NCBI GenBank assembly: GCA_013399305.1
Contig: VXAI01000013.1
Coordinates: 8,896,221 to 8,960,220 of the forward strand
Length of the DNA stretch: 64,000 nucleotides
Direction of reading: 5' to 3'
Source: Rostratula benghalensis
Taxonomy: Eukaryota > Chordata > Aves > Charadriiformes > Rostratulidae
Numbering within the stretch: the stretch's first letter is position 1; the number at the start of each line of letters is the position of its first letter. The notes under the pieces are model-generated. The model was not told where the DNA came from. It saw nothing but the letters and a program-made list of their open reading frames with translations, and searched no databases. The position numbers were made by a program, and so were the translations under genes. Below are positions 1-12,172 of the stretch, piece after piece.

Positions 1-932
1 AACACTGACAAGGCCACTAATGTCCAGGTTTAGATTCTTGAGTTAACTTCTGATAATTTCCCTTTTATAGCCAAGTTTTGAAGATTTGTTAGTCTATTAG
101 TTTGTTAGTCTAAGTATATATTTCATGTCTACACAGATTTCCAAAGTCTCCTTCTAAAAAAAAATAGAACAGTTCAAGTAATATTAGTATTGAAGTAAAA
201 TGCAAGCTCCCTATTCTGTCTTGATTGATAACAACAAAATCTTGGTACTGTAGTCCATGGCAAAACTTACACTGACTTTAGTTTGCCAAATATTCCCATG
301 CTATCAATTTTGACAATGGAAAATACCAGGAATCTCTCTCAAACCAATGAGATGTTCAGAAAAAAATAAATATTGCCAATGTGACCACTGTAGCAAAGCC
401 AACAGTAGATTCCTGATGCTGACTTTGGATGAAGTTTAAAATAATAGACCCAAGATTTTTACTCTGAAGAAATTTAAAAAAATTGACATTTTGCTTTCCA
501 GAATGCCTGTAAAGGCATGTTATGCGTAGAGGCATTTGAGCATTTAAACACTAAAGTTGGTAAAGGCAAATACTTAAGGCTTTGTCCTGTAGTTTCTTCT
601 CTGACCAAAGTCTGTCACTCAATTTGAATGACAATTCTGCCCTTATACAGTCTGTGGTATCAGACCTACAATTCAGTTTCAACAAAGTCTTCCATTTGCA
701 AAGCCAAAAGGAAGCTGGAATGTAGCTTGAGTTTCACATACAAAACTATACAGTTTATGTTAGAATACAGATTTGAGGATTGCTTTTTAAAAAAACGTAT
801 ATATAGGGAATTAACAGTGCAATACCAGTTGGCTGTGTGAAAATCTTACCTTGTCTGTCTTCAAAGGTATTAAAAAAAAAACAACAAACCTCTCCAGTTT
901 TATAGAGAAAAAAATAAAAAGGGATAAATATT
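1..932 (-). other. MDFIC: MDFIC 3' UTR (runs off the window)
   Basis: This is the sequence downstream of the MDFIC stop codon in transcription direction. It is AT-rich and has no credible coding frame. I found no AATAAA or ATTAAA on the minus strand here, so the poly(A) site probably lies beyond base 1; a long MDFIC 3' UTR would fit. The extent of the UTR is inferred. Confidence 0.6.
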
Positions 933-1180
933 TCATGATGGGAAGCAGATCCCACAGCATTCCATGCAGATCTCCAAGCAATCTGAAGATTCACAACATG
1001 CGTCCATTATGCCACAGTCCATATCACATGGGCAGTTACAGTCATCCCCCATCTCGTCCCCACAGCAACAGCAGCAGGCCTCCGATGTGCAGATGCCACA
1101 GGATGCTTGTCCCAGAACAATGTTACAGAGGGTGAGAAATTCACAGAACAAGCAAGCCAGGATACAGTGAACACAGCAAT
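933..1180 (-). CDS. MDFIC: MDFIC terminal coding exon: I-mfa cysteine-rich domain and stop
   Basis: The exon is 248 nt and ends in TGA at 933-935. Its first two bases (AT) complete a codon begun by the last G of exon 3, giving Asp; 81 residues follow. The encoded domain starts DCCVHCILAC and ends MECCGICFPS, with 24 cysteines in 82 residues, including a run of five (EACCCCCGD) and the acidic-Cys stretch CNCPCDMDC. This is the I-mfa domain, the defining part of the MDFI/MDFIC family. It binds and restrains transcription factors, and its C-terminal amphipathic, S-acylated helix inserts into the PIEZO pore module. From memory it is nearly or fully identical to the mammalian domain. The acceptor is AG at 1181-1182 (minus), preceded by the weak context TATGAAG, with the pyrimidine tract about 40 nt upstream. 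No frameshift or missing cysteine is seen. Confidence 0.96.
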
Positions 1181-1262
1181 CTTCATACATACCAGTTCAG
1201 TAGCATGCCATGTATGAACAAAACCAAAACAAACCAAAACAAAAGGAAAGAAAAAAAGAAGA
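1181..1262 (-). other. MDFIC: 3' splice site of the last MDFIC exon with distant pyrimidine tract
   Basis: Read on the minus strand, a long T/C-rich tract (plus strand A/G/C-rich at about 1219-1262) is followed by roughly 40 nt with no AG dinucleotide until the acceptor AG at 1182-1181. A TACTGAAC sequence, close to a strong branch-point consensus, lies about 16-20 nt before the acceptor. The bases just before the junction (GAAG) are purine-rich, so the site looks weak by simple consensus. Phase and homology make the junction itself secure. Confidence 0.7.
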
Positions 1263-3084
1263 AACCATTAGAATCATTAGTATGTTATTCCAAATCCAGA
1301 TATACTACAATATTAAATCAGTAGCTGAAAGACAATGATTCAGAACAAACATAAGCTAGCGCTGTAAAGAACATGTTCCCCCTCTTCAAGGTCACTTTTG
1401 CAGCCAAACTTTTCTCCAATTTAATATTGAGTTTGGTGCAAGTTTCCTTTTCCCACTTCACTTCATGCAAATCCCAAGTACTAAACATCCACTTAGATTC
1501 ATTTCTCTAGTCATTTATTATGTAAAATATCCATATGTTTTATCTTCAGTCATAACTTCTTGCAGCAGGTCCACAAAGTGATTTAAAAAACAAACGAATA
1601 AACAAGCAACAAAAGAAAAAAAAACAAACAAACCCCCCCAAGTCCCCAAACTACAAAAAATCAGATTATGAAGGAAACTATCTAAAACTTTTTCCAGCCT
1701 CTCCCAGTGCCCATCCAAAACTGTTTTTTCTTGGCTGGCTAGTAATCAAGAAAAATAAGGGAGCTGCCACAACATTTGTGCTTTCTTCATAGTTTTATGC
1801 ACACCTTAAAACTAGCATAAGAGCACATTATACCAATTTCTGTAATTTCAATAATATATAAACTAGTCAGTCAAAATACAGGTATTTCTGTTGTCTTTCT
1901 ACACAAATGTCTTGGTATTCCTTTTAATGTACTTTTCCAACCTTCAATAGAGTTCACACCTACACCTGAACACTGATATCCATCTCTCATAAGTACTATT
2001 AATTACATGAGATAATTGAAGTGTCCCAGAAACTGCCCACCAAAAATATGGTACTCAAAGAGTAAATATATGGAATAACTTCACACAATTAATATATACA
2101 TGAGACATGACAGGAAAACACAAAGACTGGAACTAAATATGCATCAGTGAAAAGGAAACTGCAGGAGTGAGGGATACACTCAGCTATTTTCCCTCTCCTC
2201 CCATGGCAAGCACATAACAAGTATAAGGCATATTTAATTTGTAAGAGGCGATGACCAGGCATACAGAAACAAAATCAGAACTTTAAAACACATGAAATGT
2301 TCAAGATAGAGAATTATTGTTCCCTCTTAGCCTCAGTTTTCATTCTTTTACTGCTTGCAAGCCTTGAAATTGAGCTATTTGGGCACCTACAGGTTTTAGG
2401 TTCGTACAGTTCATAGGCTTGAGACTGTTGTCATAGGGGAAAGACTGCAAATACTTGCAACAGTAACACAATTACCAGGCCTCCTAAACATATTCATACG
2501 ATCAAAAAAGATGCAGTAACCATGGCAAGTACCTTGATGGATTCCAAGTACCTCTAACATTGCAGAAACTTTGACAGCAGGATAGCATAGAGATGACTTG
2601 ACACAAGCAAAGGTCAAATACAGCAATGCAGCAACAGAGGCTCAGACTTGCAAGATTTGTCCCAAGAAGTGAAGTAACTACCTGAGCTCTTGGATCACAC
2701 CAAACATCACATTGCTGAGGACTGATTTCTCCTACTTACTACACTATTTATATCCAAACTTAGCTTGGGAATACCTGTACAGCAACGTGGTCACTAATAA
2801 TGAACCCTTATAGCCCAAAGGAAAAATGGAAATATCAGCAAAAGCAAGAAGAATAAAAAAACCCAGCCAAAACCTCAAAAATTCCCTACTACTGTGCAGG
2901 AAGTAAAACTGAGAGGAAATCACAGGTAAGACTGAGCTGTTTTTAAATAATGTTGGTGCTTGCACAAAAAGGCTGCTTTTCCTGAAGAAATACTGTCGCT
3001 AAGTAAATGACCTTCACAGAAAACCCAGAAGATATGTGAAATAAAGCTGGGGAGTATCAGTTCACTGAAGAGGACCATAGCCAG

Positions 3085-3125
3085 ACCGATAGCGATTAAT
3101 TAGCTGGTTGTCATGGAGATGCTGT
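3085..3125. promoter_or_regulatory. candidate intronic element: homeodomain core plus X-box-like motif
   Basis: A GATTAATTAGC core (about 3094-3104, homeodomain-type TTAATTA) is followed at once by GTTGTCATGGAGAT (3107-3120), which resembles half to most of an RFX X-box (GTTGCCATGGCAAC type). Two compact motifs side by side in an otherwise featureless intron suggest a regulatory element, but short motifs occur by chance and no conservation data were available. Confidence 0.22.
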
Positions 3126-5296
3126 TAAATTTGTTCAGGTACAATCTCCTTTCAGATTTTCTTTTAATATGAAGAAAAAAGATAAAGAAGCCAAGAGTTA
3201 TATCTAAGAAGTCTTCATATTTGAGGAACTGATTTTTTTATTATTTTGTATTTTTGAAACACAGCTGAAAGAAGCTAATACCACAACAATTTTTTTTCTA
3301 CAAATGTATTTTTAAACAAAAAACTGTAATAAAACTTCATGTGTGTTGAAAATAAGATGCTCAAATAACTCTTGTCTGCTTCACGCAAGGATATGTAAAA
3401 TTGCAGGGAGAGAAATAAACATTCACTCAGCACTGAGTAATGCCACAAAAGAACTTTTCCCTCCTAATCTAAAAAACCACTAAAGCATTAGTTACAAGAG
3501 GCCATGTTGATTTAAATAATGGTATTTCAAAGGTAAAAGCCATCAAAAATGATCCAAGACGCAGAAAGAAATTTTGACCCTCAGTTCTATGATGGAAATT
3601 TTGTGGAGGGTCTTTCTTTCCATTTCTTCTTCACTGAATGAAACACTAAAAAGATTTATTTGCCTACTGTTTATCTTTATTTGTTTCTTCGTGGATGGTA
3701 AAGCTATTTTTCCATTCAGAAAATCTTTATATAACAATTTTACTTAACCTACGCAAACAATAAACACAAAGTGGAGATACCCTTTGCTGCTCTTCTTGCA
3801 ATGACTCCTTTGTACAATGAACATAAACTTTGATCCACATTTCAAGGACAAAACTGAAATAATCATGATTCTATATTCTTCATGTTATTGACTTTTAATA
3901 GCTATCCAGGTAGCAATTATTTAACAGCATGCTGGTACCTAGTCCTACCTAACTTGCTGAAGTCAGAATCATGACTCTAAAGGACTGCAATAAATTTGGG
4001 TGGAAAAATAATTTCTTCCACGTATGACTCCTTAGCTTCTTATCTACAGATGTAATTATAAGGAAAAGGTACAGTCACAGTGGTTTTTTGTTATAATAAC
4101 AAATCTACATGCTACACAAAATTCACACATCCTTCTCTAGTACCCATATTCCTACGGTAACCTGTCAATTCCACAGAAAAAAAAAAAAAATAGCTAAAAG
4201 CTGTAAAGGCACTTCCTTTGGTTGCTGTTGCAGGGTGGTGGAATCCAGCCATGAAGAAGATGCTACATAAGGCTCCCTCCAAAACAGATGACTTCAGATT
4301 TTTTGTTACCATGTTGGAGACTAATAAAATATATTTCACTGCTTGCACAAGACTCTCTAATAATTCTTTCTTGCTTCCAAGACCAAAGATACTATTTTAA
4401 ATTACAGATTATTTTAAATTGCTATATTATTTTAACATGCTAAGAATAAAGATTATACTTAACTTCCACTCTTTGACCTTACTATATCAAAATCCTAATA
4501 GTTTTTGCAGATGATTGAGTAGTAGAGCACATTAATCCAACTGGAACTAAACTTGATTTATATATTTGGGAAGAATTTGAAAAAAAAAAAATAGTTATGA
4601 CCTTAATGTCTGACACCATGCTTTCTGGAAACTTTGAATATATTTTCTGATAAATGATATAGTCATACCAAGTTATGACACTATATTATTGTACAGATAT
4701 GCTAGTTTCATATGGTCTATTTTTTTAAAAAATTGGGCGTTTTGTTATTCCTTTTTTCCCATTAGATATACTAATGCAATTTAAGAATTAGGAGAGTGCC
4801 TTTATCAAGGACCAAACTCTTTATCAAAGACCAAACATGGCCTTGATGTCCATGATGCAGTACTGTTGATAAATAGTTAACTCCCAAGTTTCTTGGGGTT
4901 TAAGTTTTCATTAAATAGTTTCACAGAGAAAGAAGCAATTAGTTTATGTCTCATTATGTAAGCCCACGATTAATAAAGATAAGCTTTTCCTAAGGACTTC
5001 CACACAACACCACACCAGTCTCAAATTTCCATTGCATTTCAATTCTTCTATTACACTTTTCTCTAATTAATGTAGAAATACTGCACAACAGATTGGCACT
5101 ATCCACAAGTGAGGACGTGGGGTGTCAAACACTGTACCAAAGTATTCATTATTTAAAAAAAAAAAAAAACCACAACAAAGGACAACCAATCAACCAAACC
5201 AGTACATTTGCCCTAGTTCCTTTATCAAATCAAATGCATTTATGATTTCATCAAAACATCATATCACATTGTGATAAATTATGATAGGCTTGGTCT

Positions 5297-5410
5297 GTAG
5301 GCAGTGATAATATATTTTATTAGACCAACTCACAGCTGGGGAAAAAAGATGAGCTTTCAGATATTCAAGCTTATCTTCAATTATCCTTTCATTTTGCCTG
5401 GGATGAAAGT
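5297..5410. repeat. old sauropsid interspersed repeat relic
   Basis: The segment follows in order the landmarks of a repeat widespread in turtles, crocodilians and birds: TTTTATTAGACCAACT, then a purine-rich spacer, GAGCTTTCAG, and CAAGCTTATCTTCA. In intact copies this reads as 'TTTTATTGGACCAACT ... AAGCTTTCGAG ... CTCTTCTTCA'. The copy is clearly degraded. I recognise the sequence type but cannot give its database name or class. Confidence 0.5.
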
Positions 5411-6194
5411 TAGACCTGAAGTTAAAAGGGTCACCCCATGCAGCATTTTTACATACCAATGTAAGTGAAGAGGTTTCCTTAGTCCTTTGGCACATCCCCA
5501 AAAGTTACAGATTTGTTAGGGAACTTCATCAAAATTGTTAAACAACGCCAAGGCAAACAGAAACCCAGTTGTCATCCAAGTTGTTGCTTATATCATACAC
5601 TCACATCCAGCTACTTTGTGCTGATTTAACCAAAGAGTGTATACAGTACCTGTAACATCTACTTTAACTGGGTTATAAATGTTACCTCAGACAATATCCA
5701 GACAAGAAATAGCCTAAAATCTCTTAAAACTGTTTATACACTGTTATTCAAAGCCCAGAGGGCCCCACTCTACTGTATCTCAGTTGTAGCAGCTATGCTC
5801 AATTAAGGAAAAGAAACATATAATTTATGTCCATGTGTTAAACATGCACACCATTTTCTGTTTCTAGAATCTTTGCATACAGGTATTACCTTGATATCCA
5901 ACTCCTTTTAAGTACTGAAATACATATTCCTTTTATTTCAACTTCCCTTTTATCAACTCCTCTTCATTTTTATGAAAAGATGTAGCTCTACTTGAGAAAT
6001 GGACTTTTAAGAGAACTATTGACCAGCGAACCTGTACAAGGGCCGCAGAAGTTAAACTGAAAAATGTACAGAGAAACACGTGCACAGGCTGATCTGTGTT
6101 GCCTTTGTAGTGTTTGACACTAACCTGTCACAGACTGACCCAATATGCTTTCATACCAAGCAGGCAGGTCACATCTGATAACAGGTTCTCACGT

Positions 6195-6715
6195 CTGCAA
6201 TGGTAAATAAGCTCACTTACAGGATGGTGACCTTGGCCAGCTTCTTACTAACTATATTCACCGAGTACAGACAACTCACAACAAATCTCCAGGCACTCTG
6301 CTGTCTCACAGCCAGAATCAAAAAGGGCAAAACCGCAATCAAAGTAGCAGCCGAGGTCCTCAGCGGGGGTTTACTCCAGGCCCCCGCAGAGCCCAGAACA
6401 GAAGCCCCAGCAGGTGCTATAGGCGTCCTGCAGGCTGGCGGTGGCAGGGATGAAGATGCGACGCCAATGGCAGAGACAGCCCACAGGCAGGGGAAGAGAC
6501 GAAGAGAAATTTCCTGGCCTACGTTTCTTAAAGGTGTACGTTGCACAGAGGTGGGGAGTAAATTTAAGGGAGCAGCAGCATACATGCCATCACACCGCTG
6601 TTCCCCTGACACACGGGACACTGTGCAGCCCCTGCTACCCATCCCTGTCCAGAAAACTCCCTGCACCCAAGAAAATGCTCAAGGAGAAATAAGAAATGCA
6701 GAAAGAACAAACTGA
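6195..6715. other. GC-rich intronic block with long open frames on both strands
   Basis: This stretch of about 500 bp is markedly richer in G+C and CpG than the intron around it, which has A/T-rich flanks on both sides. It carries a 171-codon open frame on plus (6200-6715) and a 149-codon frame on minus (6217-6666). The plus translation (rich in Ala, Gly, Pro, Arg, Gln) matches no family I know. GC-rich DNA has few stop codons, so long frames on both strands are expected and do not prove coding. It could be an unrecognised repeat, a small CpG-rich regulatory island or an exon of a non-coding transcript. Confidence 0.45.
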
Positions 6716-7639
6716 CCTATCACATGAAGTACAGTTATCCCTGGATAACAGAGCTACATTTATTTAGATAGGGGAAAATATAGTTACGAATCAAAACATG
6801 TGTGATGTTTCAGCATTTCAAAATAGAAAACAGTCATCTCAAATGATCAAGAAATTTGCAATGTCACCTGAACAGGCAAACTACATTTCAAAATGCAAGG
6901 AAATTTTCAACAAAGCTTATGTTCTAAACTCTTGATACAGATATAAACTCAGGAGTAAAATTACTGAGTTCAAACATAGAGATATACTAATAAAAGTGCC
7001 AGTTTACAATATTTAAGGCTTCCTTAGAACACAAAGCTTTCATTGCCATTGCTCATCACTGCAAATACTGAGACTAGTGAGGTGGTAGCTACACCATGAC
7101 CTTATAAAATGGATACTGTGGGAAGACTTTTTTTTTTTCATTACATGCCCTGCTTTGCACTCATTCCTGTCACACAACACCTCCCAAGACCTCTCTACAA
7201 ACAAAACTATAAACTGTGCATAAAACAAACCACCCTTCAAAATGACTTCTTAAAAATCACAGGTTGGGCCGTCTGATAATGTTATTTGCCCACTGCCTGA
7301 TTGACAACTGTGTTATCATACAACCTTGTCTAACAGAAAATTTCCTGTTTAGTACTTCGTGCTCAGACACAAATCCACTTTGAACCAATTTCTAAAAGAT
7401 AACAACAAAAATTTTGACCCAAGTAGAGATTTGCAGGATAGTACCTAAGTAGCTGCCTAAATGCTACTTAATGCTATGGGATGGATTTTAGAAGTGTATG
7501 TATGTTCTAGGAAAAAAAAATAAAAATTATATTTCTGCAGTGTTAGGCTATTCATCATATAACATGGCCTTACTACAGAAAAAATCCAATAGTAGTTATT
7601 TACCAAATAACCAAGTTATACATTCACAGAATCTAGAAT

Positions 7640-7730
7640 CTAAATGACAAAATAAAACAAAAGACACAAACAAAACACAAACAAAAAAACCAAAAAAACA
7701 CCATACCAAACCAAACCAACCCCCCCCAAA
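7640..7730. repeat. A-rich (CAAA)n-type low-complexity tract
   Basis: An irregular CAAA/CCAAA low-complexity run ends in a stretch of eight or more C. On the transcribed (minus) strand it is T/G-rich. No function is suggested. Confidence 0.85.
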
Positions 7731-8924
7731 TACTGGCCAGTTTTAGCACATTTAGTCATTAAATTCTGAAAGCTGAAATTCTTGCTGAGAAAGGGCAAGA
7801 GAGAGACAATGAGAAAGGAGGTTGCATTTGAAGAAATAAAAACTGGCTGAAAGGATGATCTAGATAATGTGTATGTTTTCAACTTGCATTTGTCTATTAT
7901 TTTTAAATACAACTACACCAAAGACAATAGTCTGCTTAGTAATTTCTTTCTAGTACAGTGATTCTGTAATGCAGACGTACAGTGAATTTCAGTAAATAAT
8001 ACCAACTCACAGAACAGTATACAAATGAAAACTCACTGCTGCTCTTGTGGCACTTGAGAGGAAAAAAAAAATGCTATTCAAAATTGTATGTCCCAAAGGA
8101 AAGTAAAGTTAATTAAAAACTATTTTTCAGTTTATCCTAAGTTTTATAAACTAAAGTAAGATGCTCCTACTTCAAACAGAGGTCTGCTACACTGCTAAGA
8201 GCACTACTCACTGCTTTCCAGGTGTCTGCACCTAGTGGTTCTTAAGACCCTGGCTTAACACAAAGGTTGTTTCGTGGTCTTGCTTTGGCTTCAGTTAAGC
8301 CATCAGTATCACTTGGGATACTCTAATAAATTAATGTAGTCAGCAGCATGAGTTAAATAGTAGCCAGCAACCCCATGCTTGTATTCAACATCTAGAACAG
8401 ATGAAGTTGCATTATACTAAAAAGAAGGGTGAAAAAAGTCTCATTCAAATGCTGAATTTTAAACACTGGATTTTTTAAAAAAAACACACATTGGGTGAGA
8501 TTGTTCAGTGCATCTCTAAGCTCAGTAGCACAATATACACAGTCCAGAAGGTTGAGGAAGGTTGCTTCAGGCCTTGCTCCTGGAAAATCATGAGTGCTAA
8601 CTTAAAGATGGCAGCGAGCCTACACTGCCTCTCCTTCCCCAGAGCCTCACCCCTACACCTCAGGCTTTCTTTATCTAACTTACTCCTGCATATAGCCTTA
8701 TTACACTCCCTAAGGTCTATGTTGAAAAAAATCCTTGAAAGAAGACACCTTCTTTGGTTTGCAAGTCTGGGAAGGAATAAAGTTAAGATCTTACTGCACA
8801 TACAGGAGGCAGGCTCATGATCCGCTCACCATTGTTTTACAAGCTACCATTTCCAGGTGAATACAGCAATTGTGTATGCTCCCAGCCTTTTGTATATATG
8901 AAGTACTGCCCTAGACTCAAATTA

Positions 8925-8994
8925 TCACAAGTTACTGGAGTTGTGGGAACTACGGAATTGTGGGAACTACCCTGACAAATGTAGTAACTTGTGA
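8925..8994. repeat. 12-bp perfect inverted repeat enclosing a 17-bp tandem duplication
   Basis: TCACAAGTTACT at 8925-8936 and its exact reverse complement AGTAACTTGTGA at 8983-8994 flank a 46-nt spacer. Within the spacer (8937-8970) two adjacent 17-bp units of the form GGA-TTGTGGGAACTAC differ at one base. The transcript could fold into a long-stemmed hairpin with a repeated loop. It could be a tiny MITE remnant or chance. Confidence 0.7.
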
Positions 8995-11397
8995 GGTCGC
9001 AGCAACTTGACCAGAAGTGAAAGCTCCCACTCAAAAATGAATCACCTGTATTCCTGCTCTCTAAAATTAACTTCGTATTAATTACTACTTTGATTAAAAA
9101 AATGCATGAAATCCAGCTTCATAAGGTTTTCATAGGAAAACTTGGTTTGGTTTTTAGAAAATAATTAGTGCCTACTTCATTTTGCACCCCTCTACCCTCT
9201 TAATTAAATTCCTCTTCCATCCCTTTTACTGCTCAGTTTGTTCTCTTTCCTCCTCCAACTCTGCATATGTCATTACTACTTAAATTCTACTATTCTGATA
9301 GGCACATGTATGTATTCATTTACCAATTTTTCTTAATTTCCTAACATCCAGATTTACTGTTCAGCTGCCTCACTGCTGTCTCCTTTAGGCCTCCTCCCCT
9401 CTTCAAGTTGCTTTCGACATGTACCACCACTTCCAAACACAGCAGCTACATCGTCTTCTTTTTACTCACAATTGCTTTTCCAGCTTCCCAAGGTGTTTCT
9501 CTGCACATAACAGGTGCAAGAGAGTGACAATTCTCTTTGCTAGTGGTCTACCAACCAGAGTTTTTGAAGAACCAGGACATCTCTGTCAGTAATTTGAAAT
9601 ATTATTAAAATTTCTTTGAATATATATAAGTAAATCTTTTTATTCCCAATATGCACGGAAACCTATCCAGTCCCTTTAAAAATCTTTAGAACTGAAACAG
9701 TGTTTCAAAACTGCTTTTTAAGAGAGACACTCCTACTACTTTATAACTCTTTTGGGGTTGGTTTTTTTTTTTTTTTTGTAGTGTAAGTTATGGAGCTGAG
9801 TAAGATTTCTTCAGGGACAATATGGATTAATAATAGATGCAGAGGAAGAGCAGAATTGGTGAGTGCAGTCATACCCTCCTAAGCTTCACTGGATGTGAAA
9901 GTGTTTCTAAACAGCATATTCTGGAATGCTGACATGACTTCATACACTACAGGCTCATTTAAAGAGGCAGATTTCAAAGCTTTTATACTACTACTATCAC
10001 CAAAATGTCTGTTATGTTTTAAGCACTTCCAATGCAACCTCAATTCTGAAAGTTGTGATCTACAGTGCAAATGGAGTTTGCAGCTGGAACAATTAATAGG
10101 AGTTATTAACTAAGGTGCAGGGATTTTAAGTGGGGTGGGGGATGGGGGGCATTATAGCTTTCATTAAGTCCGTCTAGCACTTTGGAGACCAACAGGAGCT
10201 GTACTGACCTTCTTCATATGAAGATGTGATATCCTGGGTAAAATAACACTGGACTTCCTTTAGCTTTCTGGTGTATATACCCACTGAAGATTGCAGTATA
10301 TGATGCAGCACGCTGCATTTGCTAACCTTTTAAATAAGTATAAACCCAAATACGGTCCTAAGCAGGATGGGTGGCAAGCCTGGATGTTTCTTGATTCTAC
10401 CCTGCTTCAAGCACTACCAGGTTTTCTGTTCTCTCAACAGATAAAAGGTTCTAGAGCAAAATAACTACCAGACCCGGTCTTATTTTGCATTACAAATAGG
10501 TGGAGTGCTCCAGAAATATTCAGTCTTTTAAGAAGAAAGAAAAATGCAGCTTTCAGGAAGGAATAAGAAAAAGTGAAAAGTAATTTGGAGAAGTTAGAAG
10601 GAGAATAATCTGTAGAAGTTAGGTTCAAATTTTTTTATGTATACCATTTTGAAAGAGCATCTATGCAACCCTCAGTCACAGGACTTACTAGTGTACTCTT
10701 CTGGGGTTTTATATAGTGAGATGTATTCATCAAGTATATGTATTTCTGATTTAAATGCAATAAAACTCTTTTGAACAAATAAGGGATTAACATTTCTTAA
10801 ATTCATGAACATAATTATTTTCTGAGTTATGGTTAAATAATTTTTCCTTGTGTTACTTTAGATATTTCAACTGGCCATTGTCAGAGTTTCTGATTATATA
10901 TCTAATCAAAACACTGGTGGACGATAGAACAAATTATATGTATATTGATACTTCCCACAAGGTAACAGCTTGAAAAAATATTATTCATAGCCTGCAGTTC
11001 CCCCATGCAGCCCTACAGGGTAAATTACTGAAAAGCTGAAGGAACTGTCAGAAGGCTTGTACGTGTGTGCATGCAGACGTGTAGACACAAATACCCTAGA
11101 TATACTTTAATCATTGCACAATAAAACTTGTACTTCACTCAGATGAGTTATCTGAAAACTTAGAGCAGCAGATAGCAGTGTGGATCAAGTTATTCAGAGG
11201 ATATATCCAAATTTCCACACTCAAAATGAGAACATTACAAAGTTAGAGGTACACCATCAAATACATTTCATTTTAGCTATTAGGTAACTTAAGAAACTAC
11301 ACGTGACAGTAAAGATTACCCTGTATTTCTGTATTTTGAACATATGTACGTTAGTGTGACAACACAATGTAATTATCTATATTCTAATCAGACAAAT

Positions 11398-11465
11398 CCT
11401 TCTGACTGTACATAGAAAATTGTATACTGTATCAACCCTTCTGACTGTACATAGAAAATTGTATA
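11398..11465. repeat. 29-bp direct repeat, period 39
   Basis: Two identical 29-bp copies beginning CCTTCTGACTGTACATAG lie at 11398-11426 and 11437-11465, separated by a 10-bp linker. This is a recent local duplication, inside MDFIC intron 3. Confidence 0.9.
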
Positions 11466-12150
11466 TTGGCAGTTTCAGGCAACTAACATAATAATCACAT
11501 GTTGGATATTAAAATCAGACATTAGAACTTACAGCTATATCTTAATCTATCTTATTAATTTTCTCCTCATTCAGTAACTTGACATAATCATTGCCAAGGT
11601 TATTAAAAACAAACAAAAATTGACTGTATTTATTCCAATATAATTTTAGAAGAAACAAATAGGAAGTCTTGCCATAAATAATTTTATAAGGCCATGAACA
11701 GGGCAAGCACCATCTCTTTAGCATTCTGAAATTTCTTTTTCAGAGGTTGAATTTCCTAAATTCAGAGGCCTGCACTTTGTACCAGTCATGTGAATAGATC
11801 CAGGTCTCTTGACTTACAGATTTTTGATATCTAAGAAAAATATGGGGCTGGAGGGTAAACTGGATTTCACATAAAAGATAAGAGAGAAGGGGAATATAGA
11901 AAGTATGAAGTCGTGATTTTGGAAAGAAATGTTAGAGGGCTGAAAGTGCAATAGAAAAATAGCAGTAGGTTCTTGAAGACAAATATACAAAAAAAACACA
12001 AGCAAGGAGGACCAGCCCATGGCACAGTCCGAGAGAAGCCGGTCATGATATTACTACACAGATTCCCCCAGTAGGTTTGATTGAAGGAGATGAAGTCAAG
12101 AGAAGTCACTCCACTGACATCAGTAGGCTTCATTCAGGCCACTACGTGCA

Positions 12151-12172
12151 GATCTTCTGGGATCAGAAGATC
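12151..12172. repeat. short perfect hairpin (8-bp arms)
   Basis: GATCTTCT and AGAAGATC are exact reverse complements around a 6-nt loop. It lies about 580 bp into intron 3 from exon 3. It may be chance at this size. Confidence 0.6.

Noticed and set aside
933..1135. Plus-strand frames across the last MDFIC exon (94 and 68 codons)
   Set aside because: They are antisense shadows of the I-mfa domain exon.
10131..10151. G-rich patch as a G-quadruplex
   Set aside because: Only three separate G runs; a fourth would need splitting of the six-G run.
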